Source: Xestospongia muta
Taxonomy: Eukaryota > Porifera > Demospongiae > Haplosclerida > Petrosiidae
Reading direction: 5' to 3'
NCBI GenBank assembly: GCA_963693285.1
Contig: OY848919.1
Location: 1,070,594 to 1,134,593 of the forward strand
Length of the DNA stretch: 64,000 bases
Shown here: piece after piece, positions 41,101 to 54,176 of the stretch
Position numbering within the stretch: position 1 is the first letter of the stretch
Layout of the letters: every line of letters begins with the position of its first letter
Notes under the pieces: generated by a model
Database searches by the model: none
What the model saw: only the letters and a program-made list of their open reading frames with translations
Told to the model about the DNA's origin: nothing
Translations under genes and position numbers: made by a program

Positions 41101-44100
41101 TCCATTTAGTATATCCTTTCAAAACGTCATTCATTCATATAATATAATATAGTTTGTATTTATTTTATTCATTAATTTTAATTTATCATTTGTTTATCTT
41201 ATTGTTACACACATTTCCCTATTCTAGACTAAGAGAAGACCACTCCATTGAACTCAATAAACTAACCAAAAAATTTACAGAAGAACTTGAAGACAAGAAA
41301 GAAGATTTGAAACAAGAAATGGAAAGGAAACTTACTGTCTTCAAGCAACAATTGGAATCAGAACACACTCAAGAAAAAACTCGACTTCGTAAACAACACG
41401 AGGAGTCTTTGTCGGTGATCAAGAAGACATTTAATGAAGAAAAGGAAGAAGAGGAAGCAATCTTGGAAGAGAAGAAACAAGATGTTATAAGAAATATGAA
41501 AAGAAAGGTACATATATATTGTAGCACAGTAGTAGTGATACAGTGACAAGCTAAGCAACGTCATCATAAATATAATAGGAATCTTGTTGAGAATATGAGT
41601 GTGTTGTTAAATGACTCCTGCTCTATTTTGTATAGAAATTAAGCATAAAATATTACATAAAAACATGAAATATTACATAAAAAAATATGAAATATTACAT
41701 AAAAATATGAAATATTACATAAAAACATGAAATATTACATAAAAATATGAAATATTACATAAAAACATGAAATATTACATAAAAAAAGAAATATTACATA
41801 AAAACATGAAAAATCACATTAAAAATATGAAATATTACATGAAAACATGAAATATTACATGAAAACATTGACTCTTATACAAAAATGTCATAACAATTAT
41901 TACATGAAAAGGATAGTTGTATTATCATGCATTACATGTGAATGTATGCTCAATTATATGTACATTAATACAGATTGGTCAGGAGCAAGAGGAAGAAGAG
42001 AAACAATTAAAACTGGCAAAAGACAATGCTCTAAAGAAACTGAGTGAATCATTAAAAGAGGAACAAAAGACAGAGGAAGACATGTTTCGTGAGGAACATA
42101 GAAAAAAAATGATAATACTACAGACTGAACTAAAAGAGGAGAAAGAGAAGGAATGTACAAAGATAGAGGAACAGAACAAGAAGGAACTTGACAATATTAA
42201 AGAAGAAATGGCCAAACAGTTGAAAAAGGTATTGTTTTTGAGTTTAGTGCTAAATCAGTTTTACTTGTTATTAAAACAGGTTAGGCAAGAATTAGAATCA
42301 GGGCACCAAATAGCATTAGATCAACTCAAGGAATCACTCTCAAAGGAACATGAAGAAGCTCTGGAGACACTTCGTACAAGTCTTCAAAATGAATTTGAGT
42401 CTCAACGTCTACAATTAGAAGAACGTAAAGCACTCCAAGTAGCTGTCGAAGAAGAAGCAACAACTAGTTTGGAGGAGAGACGTAAACAACTATTAGAAGA
42501 ACACGAAAAGGAGAAAGTAAGTCTGAAACTAGTATGACAAAACATGTCCATATATAGTATATTTTAATAACTCTAATTTAATTTATTGAAATACTTACAG
42601 TTCTAAATGACGAGATCTATTATAGTAATAAATTGTATTAGTTTCAAAAAGGATTATACTAAATATAGAACGTATCTATTTATAGAACATTTTAGGTATG
42701 TACATAATATGCATAGAAAAGACCATCTATTGTATCTAATGATCCTAAATCAGTAACTACAGTACTAGTATTGTACACAAGTAATGATAACTTTATAAAC
42801 ATTACTATGACAACTATTATATAGGGTAACCTACAGGTCTCATTAGCACAGCAACTACAACAACTGAAGGAACAACACGAGGAAGAAATAAAGAGAGAGA
42901 AAGAGAAATTTAAGACAGAATTACAAGAGACTCAAAGTTCATTAACTAGTGAGAAAGAAACCAAGTTAGCTGAACTTCGTTCACAACTAGAATCTACCAA
43001 AGAAGAATTTCAGACTAAACAAGAACAACAGGTCTAATACTAAGAGTACACATGTACTAGTATATTGTTGTATTAGATACATGTATTAAAACATATATAC
43101 TGGTAACACATGTACTAGTAGCATATGTACTGGTAACATGTACTGGTAGCACATGTACTGGTAACATGTACTGGTTACATGTACTGGTAACATGTACTGG
43201 TAACATGTATTGGTAACATGTATTGGTAACATGTACTGGTAACATGTATTGGTAACATGTACTAGTAGTACATGTACTGGTAGCACATGTACTGGTAACA
43301 TGTATTGGTAACATGTACTGGTAACATGTACTGGTTACATGTACTGGTAACATGTACTGGTAACATGTATTGGTAACATGTATTGGTAACATGTACTGGT
43401 AACATGTATTGGTAACATGTACTAGTAGTACATGTACTAGTAGCATATGTACTGGTAACATGTACTGGTAGCACATGTACTGGTAACATGTACTGGTTAC
43501 ATGTACTGGTAACATGTACTGGTAACATGTATTGGTAACATGTATTGGTAACATGTACTGGTAACATGTATTGGTAACATGTACTAGTAGTACATGTACT
43601 GGTAGCACATGTACTGGTAACATGTATTGGTAACATGTACTGGTAGCACACGTACTGGTAACATGTATTGGTAACATGTACTGGTAACATGTACTGGTAG
43701 CACATGTACTGGTAACATGTACTGGTAACATGTACTGGTAACATGTACTAGTAGCACATGTACTGGTAACATGTACTGGTAACATGTACTGGTAACATGT
43801 ACTGGTAGCACATGTACTGGTAACATGTACTGGTAGCACACGTACTAGTAACATGTATTAATATATTATTTTTTTAGATGAAGGAGTTAGAAGATTTGAA
43901 TAGTAACTTTGAGAGAGAAAAGCAAGATCTTGAACGATTGAAAATAGAAATTGAAAAAAAGGTAAGGAAGAGAAATTAATTGATAAACAGATAATGGACA
44001 GATAGACAAATGGACAGACAATTATAAATATACATGTACAATGTAAATGGATAATGGACAGATATACTCTCATTACATTTTTTTATCAACAGAAACAAAT

Positions 44101-44158
44101 TCTACAACAACAAAAAATTGACCTTCAAGAACAACAACAACAACAACAACAACAACAT

Positions 44159-44190
<32 letters not shown>

Positions 44191-47100
44191 ACAACATCAA
44201 GAAGTGATCATTCAATCAAAAGAACATGACACTAAACAATCTATCAGAGCTGAACTAACACAACTTCGACATAAACTAGAAGAAGAACAAAGAGAATTAG
44301 ATAAACTGAAGATAATGAGAGAAGTCCTTACTAAAGACGTGGAAAAACTGCATAACAAAAAGAGATCATTATTAACAGAAATTGAAACCCTCTCAATTAC
44401 ACCCAAAATAGATGTTATGACCACACCCAAGATTGATACTAAGAGCACAGCTACTAAAACCACACCCACTTCAAAACCAGATAGTTTCTCAAGTTCTCCC
44501 GACAGTATTTCCAGTGCCCTTCTCATCACTGGCCCTGCCCTTGTTCTAAGCAATCCTGTCGTGGGTAGCACCCACTCTGATGAATCTACATTAATTGCTT
44601 CAAGTGGACATGATACAGAAAATAAGCAGACATTGGTAAGAGAACCTCAAGTGGAGGAAGATCGCGAACAATTACTGGACCTGTGTCCAAGTGACGATTC
44701 TCTTTCTCCATCTCCTCCTCCTTCCCATAAGCCACATTCTTCTTCTCTCTCTTACAAAGCACATCCTTCTCCTCCCTCCCACAATACACATTCTCCTCCT
44801 CCCTCCCACAATACACATTCTCCTCCTCCCTCCCACAATACACATCATGTCCGTAAAAGTACTCAGAGCAAGAAAAGAGTCCGTATGGATAATGAGTCAT
44901 CAACAAAGAAACCTCACACTATAAACAAAGATAAATTATTAGAGAGCCTTCAATCAAAACTAGATAAAGTAAGTTCAATTATATCTACATAATTTTACAA
45001 TAGATGAAATATAATTTATTTTAGATATTCATATCTAATTACACATAATTTATTATTCACTGATTACTCGTTTTCAATATACATAATAATAGTACATGTT
45101 TGAAATCATAAAACTAACTTTAATGATACATTTGTTAACAGGACCCATAATTACATGGAGTAATGAAACCATGTATTGAATCTACAAAATATGGAATTTA
45201 AATAGAAATATATAGTCTTGTATGAAACCTAATTATTATAATATTAGAAAGGAAGGGGAGGAGTTAATATAGATTATGAGTTCCCAAAGTTTATAAATGA
45301 CCCCAAGTTTTTAATTGCAAATGAAAGTTAAAATACTATTACAAATTAACTAATATGAAATTATTAATATTAAATTAATTATTATAATTAATTGCAGGAG
45401 ACATTGGCATTTAAACAGATGGAGACTCGTCTGTCTGAAGGTGATAAGAGAGCAGAAGAATTAAACAGAGAATTAAAAGAGGCAGCAAGTACTGAGGTAA
45501 ACTAGTTCATTGTATAAATTGATAGATACAATAACTTCAGTTAATGGATGTATAATATTTCATTGCATAATTAAATAATGGACATATGTAAGGGAACAAA
45601 TGGATGCATGATTCAAGAAATAGGTGCGTGATCTCATATATGGATACATGACTGGATAAATGGATATATGGAATAATAGAATTCAAAAAATAATATTTAA
45701 AATACTTATAATTAGAGAACAGGACATATCAGAGTCAAATATAACACAAAGCTGTTTACATAATAACAATAAGTAATATGATAATAGTAGGTTTAGTTTC
45801 ATTGTTGAGTACTACAAAAGAAGCCTTCTGTTACACTCTTGACATGTTGCCAACCTCAAACCTTGTACCAATACTTCTCTGAGTTCTTCTGAGAAGTTTT
45901 TTAATTGATACTAACTCGCCCTTTAAACCTTTCTTTAATCAATTACACATAGTTATTGTAAGCTAACCAACAACAGATGTTGTTATCTTTTTAGCCGCTC
46001 TAGTTGGCTTCATGATAATTATTTGTAATCATATCTCTTTCCACAGAGTGAGGAATCTGACGACATTCCTGACAGACCTGTGTTAGACACCCAAAATACC
46101 TCTCACTATCAACACACAAGTCAATATATTGCTAAATTACGTCGTCAACTCATACAAGAAGGTTTTATACAAGAAAACCAAGGTTATGGGAACAGTACTA
46201 AGCGCCATCAATCTAATGCACCAAGGCACAGACAAGAGAGAAGTGCATTACGACTTGAAGACCTACAAGATAGCAGTGGAGTGAGTAGTACATCGGAGCT
46301 CTCAAGCAGCTCTGGTACCAGCCTCCATGAGTCAGAGGCTCGACCTCATCCACACTATCGACGTTTTACACCTGAGACTAAGAGGATTCTCAGACGAGGA
46401 CAAGAGTATCCATTACCTCCCACCAGTTCTAAGCAACCATCGGATACTGGTATATCAAATACTTTGGAGAAAATAAACACAAAATTGGAAGAAGTTCTTG
46501 ACCGATTGGATGAGAGAAGCACTCCTCTTCTTCCTCTTCATGAAGCTCCAGTACAAAGGCAACCTGACAATCACCAGTGGGCAGAATGGGTTCGATCTGC
46601 ATCTCCTCCAGCTCCCTCTCCATTGCCCACGTCTCAACCCACCCTATTGGATGTTGAACTACACCAGAGATGGCAAAATTACTTGGGTGAGTTGATATGA
46701 GCTTGTGACTACATTGTAATAGATGTAATGAAACGATTGTTTTCATTAATGCCAATTTTATATAAAGTGTTAAAATCATCACCCCATCGATATTGTTGAT
46801 TCTAAGGAAGTTTTAATAATATTCATTGAAAATAAATCATCATAACGATATTCATAGTCTGTGCATGACCAACAATTGGGTTTAAGAACCCCATATGTGG
46901 TGCATATTAATAATATTCATTAGATGTCCTTTCGCATGAAATATCAAATGAACAATATCAAAACGTTTATTATTTAACATGATATTACATTGTAAGATTG
47001 TATGCTATATACATGTATTTTAATGAGTAATATATTCATGAATTATGTAATTATTATGACTACTTAAAGTGATGATCTGTAGTTGTTTCTCACTAATTAA

Positions 47101-50071
47101 TGTTAATGACATTACTCATAGCATGCACTTACAAGTACATCACTTCAAAAGAAGCTTTATTATAATAATATAAACACACTAGTAATTTTTATGGTATCAC
47201 GTCACAATGACTAGATATACGTAAGTAATATAATTATGGTCCTAAACTCAATTATTTTACTATAAACTCAAATTACAATAACATTCATTTTTTGAAACAA
47301 AACCACATTATACAACCTGGATCCATGGGATCCTACATATAATTGTCCTAAATTAAAGGGGACAATCCCTTTCAAACGAGCCAAGGACTTAACCTGGATC
47401 CATGGGATCCTACATATAATTGTCCTAAATTTAAAGGGACAATCCTTTTCAAACGAGCCAAGGACTTAACCTGGATCCATGGGATCCTACATATAATTGT
47501 CCTAAATTAAAGGGGACAATCCCTTTCAAACGAGCCAAGGACTTAACCTGGATTCATGGGATCCTACATATAATTGTCCTAAATTTAAAGGGACAATCCT
47601 TTTCAAACAAGCCAAGGACTTAACCTGGATCCATGGGATCCTACATATAATTGTCCTAAATTAAAGGGGACAATCCCTTTCAAACGAGCCAAGGACTTAA
47701 CCTGGATCCATGGGATCCTACATATAATTGTCCTAAATTAAAGGGGACAATCCCTTTCAAACAAGCCAAGGACTTAACCTGGATCCATGGGATCCTACAT
47801 ATAATTGTCCTAAATTAAAAGGGACAATCCTTTTTTAAACGAGCCAAGGACTTAATAATGGAGTCATTGATTAATATTCAGTATAACAGTAATCTCTGTA
47901 GAGAATATGTTGCTTCTGTGTATGACAAGGATTAAGTAACTATATAGAATATATGTAGTCATTTTAGTCATTGGTTATCATGTATGTGTGTGAGAGAGAG
48001 AGTCCATTCATCCTTGCATGAGTGATTATAGTAAGAGGTTATGTACGAGTTTAACTTCTAATTGATTGTGTACTGAAGTTTATCATTGTTTACTGTATGG
48101 TTTTAACATCTGTACCTGTATGTATATATGTGTATACAACTAACTAAATTTGTGTTCTGTTCGTGAGTACACAAGAAATAACTAATAACAACAGTAACAG
48201 CTGGAACACCACTATTACATGAATGTGGTAAGACAGTTTATGATCAAGTAGGCGATTAATGTCTGTAGTAATGATCCATTTGTTATCCTACGCACTATTG
48301 CTGTTTATAATGAGAGCTTTTATATGCAGTGTTGTACTTAATATGAATATTGCAATGTCTATCTCTCTTGTTGAAGTAAAGTTTAAACCAAAATGTTCCA
48401 ATATTTTAAATAATAATAGTACATGTATATAGTTCATGTAATAATTAACTACATGTATGATAGCTATTAACTACATGTACGATAGTTATTAACTACATGT
48501 ATGATAGTTATTAACTACATGTATGATAGTTATTAACTACATGTACAATAGTTATTAACTACATGTATGATAGTTATTAACTACATGTATGATAGTTCTT
48601 AACTACATGTCATATAAGGTAGCTATTCTATACGATATAATGTTGTTATAAACGAATATTTTTTAATCATCATTATTAATTTTATTGCACTTTTTTTAAC
48701 TCTAAAACATTCAGCACTTACATCATATTGTTATTCTTTTCTCATTCTCTCTTATTTCACTACAGATGCTGCCGCCAAGAGATCAAAGTAAGCCCTACAC
48801 TTCCCATATAAACTCATTCCACAATACATTACAATACACAATAGCTACACTCATACTACCCATATAAAATTGATCTAGTCTGCTACAGTTCTGAGGGTTC
48901 CTATAATGCATTCTTACATTAATAGTCAGTAACATAATACTTCATTTTGTGTAAATATGGAAGTTACTGTAATTGAAACGATAGCACTAATACATCAATA
49001 CATATAGTTACATTTCATAGAACATGTAAATGTATAATACACGTATCAATTTAATGTCTTATTGTCATTGCTTTATGATAGTTTGTAATGACTACCTTAT
49101 GATTTACTATTTGTTACCAAGCAATTAACTGATGTTAGCAAACATTATTTGAATATGATCTTCTCATAATAATTATTATGTTATTTTACGGTTGTATAAA
49201 ATGATAACAAGTGTAGGATAACATAATATTTGTAGTTTGTATTTCACAACTTCAATCCCACAAATGATGAATGTGTGTCTAGACTAGTAAACACATCACT
49301 TATTTTAGGATAGCTCTCATTGGTAAGCTCTAGAATAGCGAACATCAGTACTTACTATAGTAACCTAAGATAGCTACCATTAGTAAGCTCTAGATTAGTG
49401 AACATCAGTACTTACCACAGTGACCTAGGACAGCTACCATTAGTAAGCTCTAGACTAGTAAACATCAGTACTTACCACAGTGACCTAGGATAGCTACCAT
49501 TAGTAAGCTCTAGACTAGTAAACATCAGTACTTACCACAGTGACCTAAGATAGCTACCATTAGTAAGCTCTAGACTAGTGAACATCAGTACTTACCACAG
49601 TGACCTAGGATAGCTACCATTAGTAAGCTCTAGACTAGTGAACATCAGTACTTACCACAGTGACCTAGGATAGCTACCATTAGTAAGCTCTAGACTAGTG
49701 AACATCAGTACTTACCACAGTGACCTAGAATAGCTACCATTAGTAAGCTCTAGGCTAGTAAACATCAGTACTTACCACAATGACCTAGAATAGCTACCAT
49801 TAGACTAAGTACTAATATTCACTTACTAATGGTAACTAACCCAGATTACTGTGGTACACTGTAACTAACAATGTTTACTTACCACAATGACCTAGGGTAG
49901 TCATCATATCTGTCTAATTTCTTTTGCAGTTCTACTTTCACTCCACTCTTATCTCCGCCTCATTCTGCATCCAAAACAGATCAAGTTGGACGAGAGCTCA
50001 TCAGAAAGCAAAGGGACTGGCTAAATGAATTTCGTCAGAGCTTACCGAAGCAATTTGCAACCCTCCATTAG
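38157..50071 (+). CDS. CEP164: CEP164, centriolar distal-appendage protein
   Basis: Seventeen exons: 38157-38250, 39004-39115, 39169-39400, 39460-39630, 39760-40035, 40133-40255, 40766-41016, 41228-41507, 41974-42228, 42280-42516, 42825-43031, 43878-43961, 44093-44968, 45398-45496, 46047-46686, 48766-48787 and 49930-50071. All phases close, giving 1,366 residues (human 1,460). The N-terminus has the CEP164 signature ALGIDPEKEQDL, APLPETWRP and a WW domain (GGFFFHNFATGESTWEHPCD). A Glu-rich acidic segment follows, then a long Glu/Lys/Gln coiled coil (about 420-990) with a Gln/His run near 785-810 and three tandem PPSHNTHS octads near 1003. The C-terminus keeps family pieces (LHQRWQNYLG; IRKQRDWLNEF). 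CEP164 recruits TTBK2 and vesicles to the mother centriole to start cilium growth. Exon 16 is a 22-base microexon. Most larger introns contain minisatellites. Confidence 0.93.
38468..38894 (+). CDS. possible alternative first exon of CEP164
   Basis: An open frame inside CEP164 intron 1 starts at ATG 38468 and stays open past 38894, where AAAAAG|GTGGAT is a usable donor in phase 1, the same phase as exon 1. Splicing to 39004 would put 142 new residues (MPYRKEPLLSLRKK at the start, LISDVYNDFRSLNITEK at the end) in front of the WW region. It cannot be an internal exon after exon 1, because its acceptor side (TTACAG before 38476) is in another phase. It may instead be chance. Confidence 0.35.
39660..39735. 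repeat. degenerate (TGGA)n tract, CEP164 intron 4
   Basis: Runs of GGATGGAT and GGATAGAT type directly after the exon 4 donor. Confidence 0.9.
40270..40735. repeat. 12/24-bp minisatellite, CEP164 intron 6
   Basis: Dozens of ATAAATGGATAG and ATAAATGGATAA units fill nearly the whole intron. The long minus-strand open frame across it is repeat translation. Confidence 0.95.
41648..41870. repeat. about 20-bp minisatellite, CEP164 intron 8
   Basis: About ten units of AAATATTACATAAAAACATG with variation in the A run. Confidence 0.93.
43085..43860. repeat. 13/15-bp minisatellite with higher-order period, CEP164 intron 11
   Basis: Units GGTAACATGTACT and GGTAGCACATGTACT, with TATTGG variants. A longer block beginning CTGGTTACATG recurs at 43171, 43331 and 43493, a period of about 160 bp. 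The array ends just before the acceptor of exon 12. Confidence 0.93.
47317..47855. repeat. 76-bp minisatellite, 7 copies, CEP164 intron 15
   Basis: Each unit contains CCTGGATCCATGGGATCC and AAAGGGGACAATCCCTTT, both dyad-symmetric, and ends GAGCCAAGGACTTAA. Two unit variants differ at paired stem positions. Confidence 0.93.
48444..48612. repeat. 22-bp minisatellite, CEP164 intron 15
   Basis: About eight units of AGTTATTAACTACATGTATG plus AT, shortly before the 22-base exon 16. Confidence 0.92.
49281..49900. repeat. 60-bp minisatellite, CEP164 intron 16
   Basis: About nine well-preserved 60-bp units of the same sequence as the CYFIP intron 2 array at 11917-12535. Decayed, partly inverted units follow after 49800. 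Confidence 0.95.
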
Positions 50072-50343
50072 CAACTTTTAATTATCAATTATCAGTCACA
50101 CACAATGAATATTATGCTCATGTACTTTGACCTTTAGAGACCTTTCACATTATATCATAAGCTAGACCTTTAGGCTAACAGCTGTGTGTAACTTAAGTAT
50201 GGCTGCAGACTGTTTTTAAAGCATACATGAAAGTTATTATTAGTCATCCATATCAGTAATGAGATCAATACTATTAATATTAATTAAATCCTGTATTTTT
50301 AGCGCAATGAGTATATAAATATTTATACACTTCTTTTTATTAC

Positions 50344-50349
50344 AATAAA
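50344..50349 (+). other. putative polyadenylation signal of CEP164
   Basis: AATAAA, 273 bases after the CEP164 stop and followed by AT-rich DNA. It is the clearest such signal close to a stop in the window. Confidence 0.5.
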
Positions 50350-53300
50350 ACGAGTATTAACTATTATTAATAATATTATTACTACAAGCGTTAGCATTAG
50401 TTTCATTTTTGCGGTCATGTAGCATGTACCATTGTATATTACGTGGGCAGATCCTCTCTATAGTAGACCAATCAAATTGCTTCTTAAAAGAAATTCATGT
50501 TCTGTTGTGCTCGCAAGCTAGTACACAAGAGCTGAAGAGTGCTATAGAGTATAGTAGATTGTACTAGTGTCTAGTGAGTGTGAAACTAGGTAGCTGTTAG
50601 AGGGCGTTTGAAAATCACTGAGTAATTTTCATCAGAAAGAAATAGCGTTGTTTCCAGAAAGTACAGAAGGATATCCTTCTTGGTCTAACATTTTGAGGTA
50701 AGTTCGCTAGTTGTAAGTAATGATAAACAACGTCGTGGTGTTGTTTTAAAAGTAAACCTAATACTTGAAAACAATAGTTTGTTGTTGTTACCTCTTAACT
50801 GGCTGCACGTTATATATAATTATCATGTTTACAATACGTCAGTGGACTGGCACTAGAGGGAAAATACTCTTGTATTATTTGTACTTGATAAACTCACTTT
50901 GTATAGTAATTTGTTGTTTAAAGGGGGTTTGTTTATAGTAGAATTGACAAGACATACTTTGTAATAAAGTGCCTGGAGCCATTGAGTCCCTTGTACTGTG
51001 GCAACAAAGATAGTGAATTATGTTTGGCTAAAGATTTGCAAAGTACTGTTTCCAAAATACAGTCACAAACTGTAGTAAATCATAAAAGACTTCCATAACT
51101 AAAACTATTTGGCAGATTATGTATGAGACCGTAAATAGAAATCTCTTTCTCTCCAATGTATGTACACATCTCCCTCCCCTCCTCTTTCTCTCCCTATCTA
51201 TTCCTTTACATTAAAATAGTAGTCTTTTTCCTGCTATCTGAACACATATATGAGTAACTTGTCTAGTTACATCAGAAACAAATGAAGTTGCTATGACAAC
51301 TGATATTTATCACATACACATGTTGATAAATATTTATTCCAGGGGATTAACTTCAACATCCCTCCTCCGTGACAGTCTCAGAGGAGTTCCGGATTGTTAA
51401 GCAATTTATGATTTGTGGTCAATATTGGAATGATAAAAATGAATAAGCAATGTCTTCATGACCGTGCAATCTTTTATTATCTCATCCTGTTCCCACGTAC
51501 TTTTGTTCCTTATTTGTTACATATAATTTTACGAACATGTTATATAATATACCTGCTTAGCTAAGGAAATTTGTGCGGTCTCCTCTTTCGTGTGTTTGTA
51601 TGTTAACAGATGAATGATCAGATAACGTGAGTCACGGACATACATGTACATGTACATGTATGTGTACATGTACCTTGATGTGTGTCTCTCTTACTAGAGA
51701 ATGATTGTTGTCTGTTGACTTAATGTGTGATCTGATATGTGTCATCTTTGTCTTTTATGTGTGCATGTGTGTGTCTATGCACTGTGTGTGTTTTACTAAA
51801 GAATGTTGTGAGGTGTACATGTCACTTTTTGTAATTGTTATTGATTATTTAATTTAGCATACATATGCTAATTCTAAATAAACGTGTCTGAACTCTAAGT
51901 CCGAATACATTTAGATCTGTCAAATGAGGTTTTCAGGAAAACTGTTTTAAACTGCAAAATTAACTTTAAAAAAGTCCATTTCAAGTGTAAATTTGCAGCT
52001 GTTCTTGTGGTTTGCTGGGAAACACGATTTTGTGTTGTAACGATTTATTATAGCCATAGAAATAAGGAGCTAAAATTTAGCAGCTGGTAATATATTTAGC
52101 CTGGTACTGTTACATAACATGACTGACAAATTGCATCCTCCCTGTGTCCTGGCCCATTGTGAGTGATGTGGTCTGTGGAAGAGAAGGAAACTGCCTTATT
52201 CTCATAGACACATGTCTAATGTAATTCTGGATATGCAGGTTTGACCATTAAAGTTTGTATTAACATAGAACACACTAGGTGGGATGATGTTGATTTATAA
52301 TGTCGAGCTGGGGGTATAGATTTAATAGTCAATTTGAGAAAACAAACTGGATTTTATCCAATATATTCCACATGTGGAACAGGAGTGCCCTCAGGCTAGG
52401 TTAGTAGATTTATCTTATCGTGAGACACCTTATTTTGATCCAAAGAGAACAGGACACTCACTATTGAGTTAATGTTTCCTTCTTGTAGTTTGTCTTGTAG
52501 TTGCCAAGAGAACAGTAGAAAGATTTTCCCTAGTACTGTCTACTGGCTTCCATATGACACATTGCAATGTCTGGTTGTCCTTTAAGTCACTAAGGAAGCC
52601 AGTCGGTAGATTCACTATTTTATTAAGTTATTAACTGGATATTTATTTGAAGTGGCGGATAGTTATGTACTCACACATTACTATTGCAGCTGTCTTGCTG
52701 TCATTCAGGATAGAGGTTAAGACTATAATAATTGAATTCGTTTAACATTATGGATATGATTGGGAAGAGTATGGGAAGGTGATTATTTAATACATGCATA
52801 TTAAGTACAGGTGCATCTGTCTTACATGTTTGGCGATATATGATGCATGTCCTACAGTTATTATTTTGTTTAAATGGTATGATTGGTGTTTTAATGTGTG
52901 TGTGGGGGCTTTTCCTTGCCTCCTTCTAACTGTACATGTACTTTTAAACTGTTTTGCAATTGTATTAATTACTTTAGGCTGTCCTACACATGGGACACTT
53001 CTCCTCCGAAAATGACTTCCTATACACATTCTAGTACATGTATATGTAGATTAATTGGTTACCCTAGCAACAAATATCTTGTCATACTCTATGTCACATA
53101 CAGTCTATATATTAGAGTGACACTCTGTGACTGCATGCATTCATGGTCTTATTCCTGTGGTTGTGGTTTCATTCCTATGAATGCCATCTTGTTTTAATTA
53201 TGTGCATAGCTTATAAAGTCTAGATCTAATTAACAAGGTATAATTAGTTGATAAACTAATTATATTAGCAGCTGTTTTTCTTGGATAATGTGCCAAAAAT

Positions 53301-54176
53301 ATAGTAATTGTGTCCATACAGACTTTGCGTTCATAACCAGATGTTCCATAGACTATGTGACTAGTCTCTAATTGTCCAATTAACAGTCATTTTAGTACAT
53401 GTATAAAATGGACTAACTAATAAAGCGGATTTTCCCTTTTCTCAATGTATCCATAGCAACTACAGGATGTGGCCATGTATACGACCTAGCTACTTGAGAC
53501 TTGATTATATCAGGAACCTTATAACAAGGGATCTTACAATGTATGTACACTAATTATTCGTACATTCCATTCTTGGTATCAAGTTCTAACAAAAGGTTTG
53601 ATATAAAAACATTACCATCTGTCGAACTATAGCGTTTGTTTTGTTATTGGTTAGCTCCTTGGCTAGCTCAATGAATATCATTAGAATTACATACTTGCAG
53701 ATGCAAGTAATCATACTTATGGCGTGTTGACATAATGTCCAACAACACTAAAAACATACTCAAACATACTTTGTACATATATAATACATGTGTATGTATT
53801 AGATAGCAGAGATAGTTGTTAAAGAATTGGGAAAATGGTCATACTGTCTGTTATATGTGTAATATGCGTTGCAAGTTATAGCAGAACAAGTACGCTAAAT
53901 ATAGACGAGGGGGGCCGGAGTGGGTGGGTGTTTTATTTCAGAGTACGTGTCCTTGTAAGACAATCCACTATTTTTGTAGTTATTGACTTATAAAGAACAC
54001 CATGACGGCAGTATGCACGTAGTATAGCATATTAATATTTGTGATGTATTTCCTTTCTTTATGTTACATTCTTACATTACTAGGAGCAGCTGTCTCTATA
54101 TTTGATTAACATTGTGATCAAAGCTTATCAAAGTGATCAGCTGGAGACATCGTGACAGCCTCTATAGTAAAGAACA
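50350..54176. other. CEP164 to giant cadherin: intergenic and probable 5' untranslated intron
   Basis: No coding exon was recognised. A plausible untranslated exon ends at about 50698 (TTTTGAG, donor GTAAGTTC), and an acceptor-like site (CATTACTAG) lies near 54085, about 90 bases before the cadherin ATG. This would make a 3.4-kb intron like those before cadherins A and B. A short ACATGT-rich repeat lies near 51640-51672. Confidence 0.4.

Noticed and set aside
43057..43854. Long minus-strand open frames with Thr/Cys/Tyr/Met repeats
   Set aside because: Pure translation of the ACATGTACTGGTA minisatellite; several frames are open at once and it lies in a CEP164 intron.
47317..47855. Regular direct repeats resembling a CRISPR array
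   Set aside because: Units are contiguous with no unique spacers, and the genome is animal.
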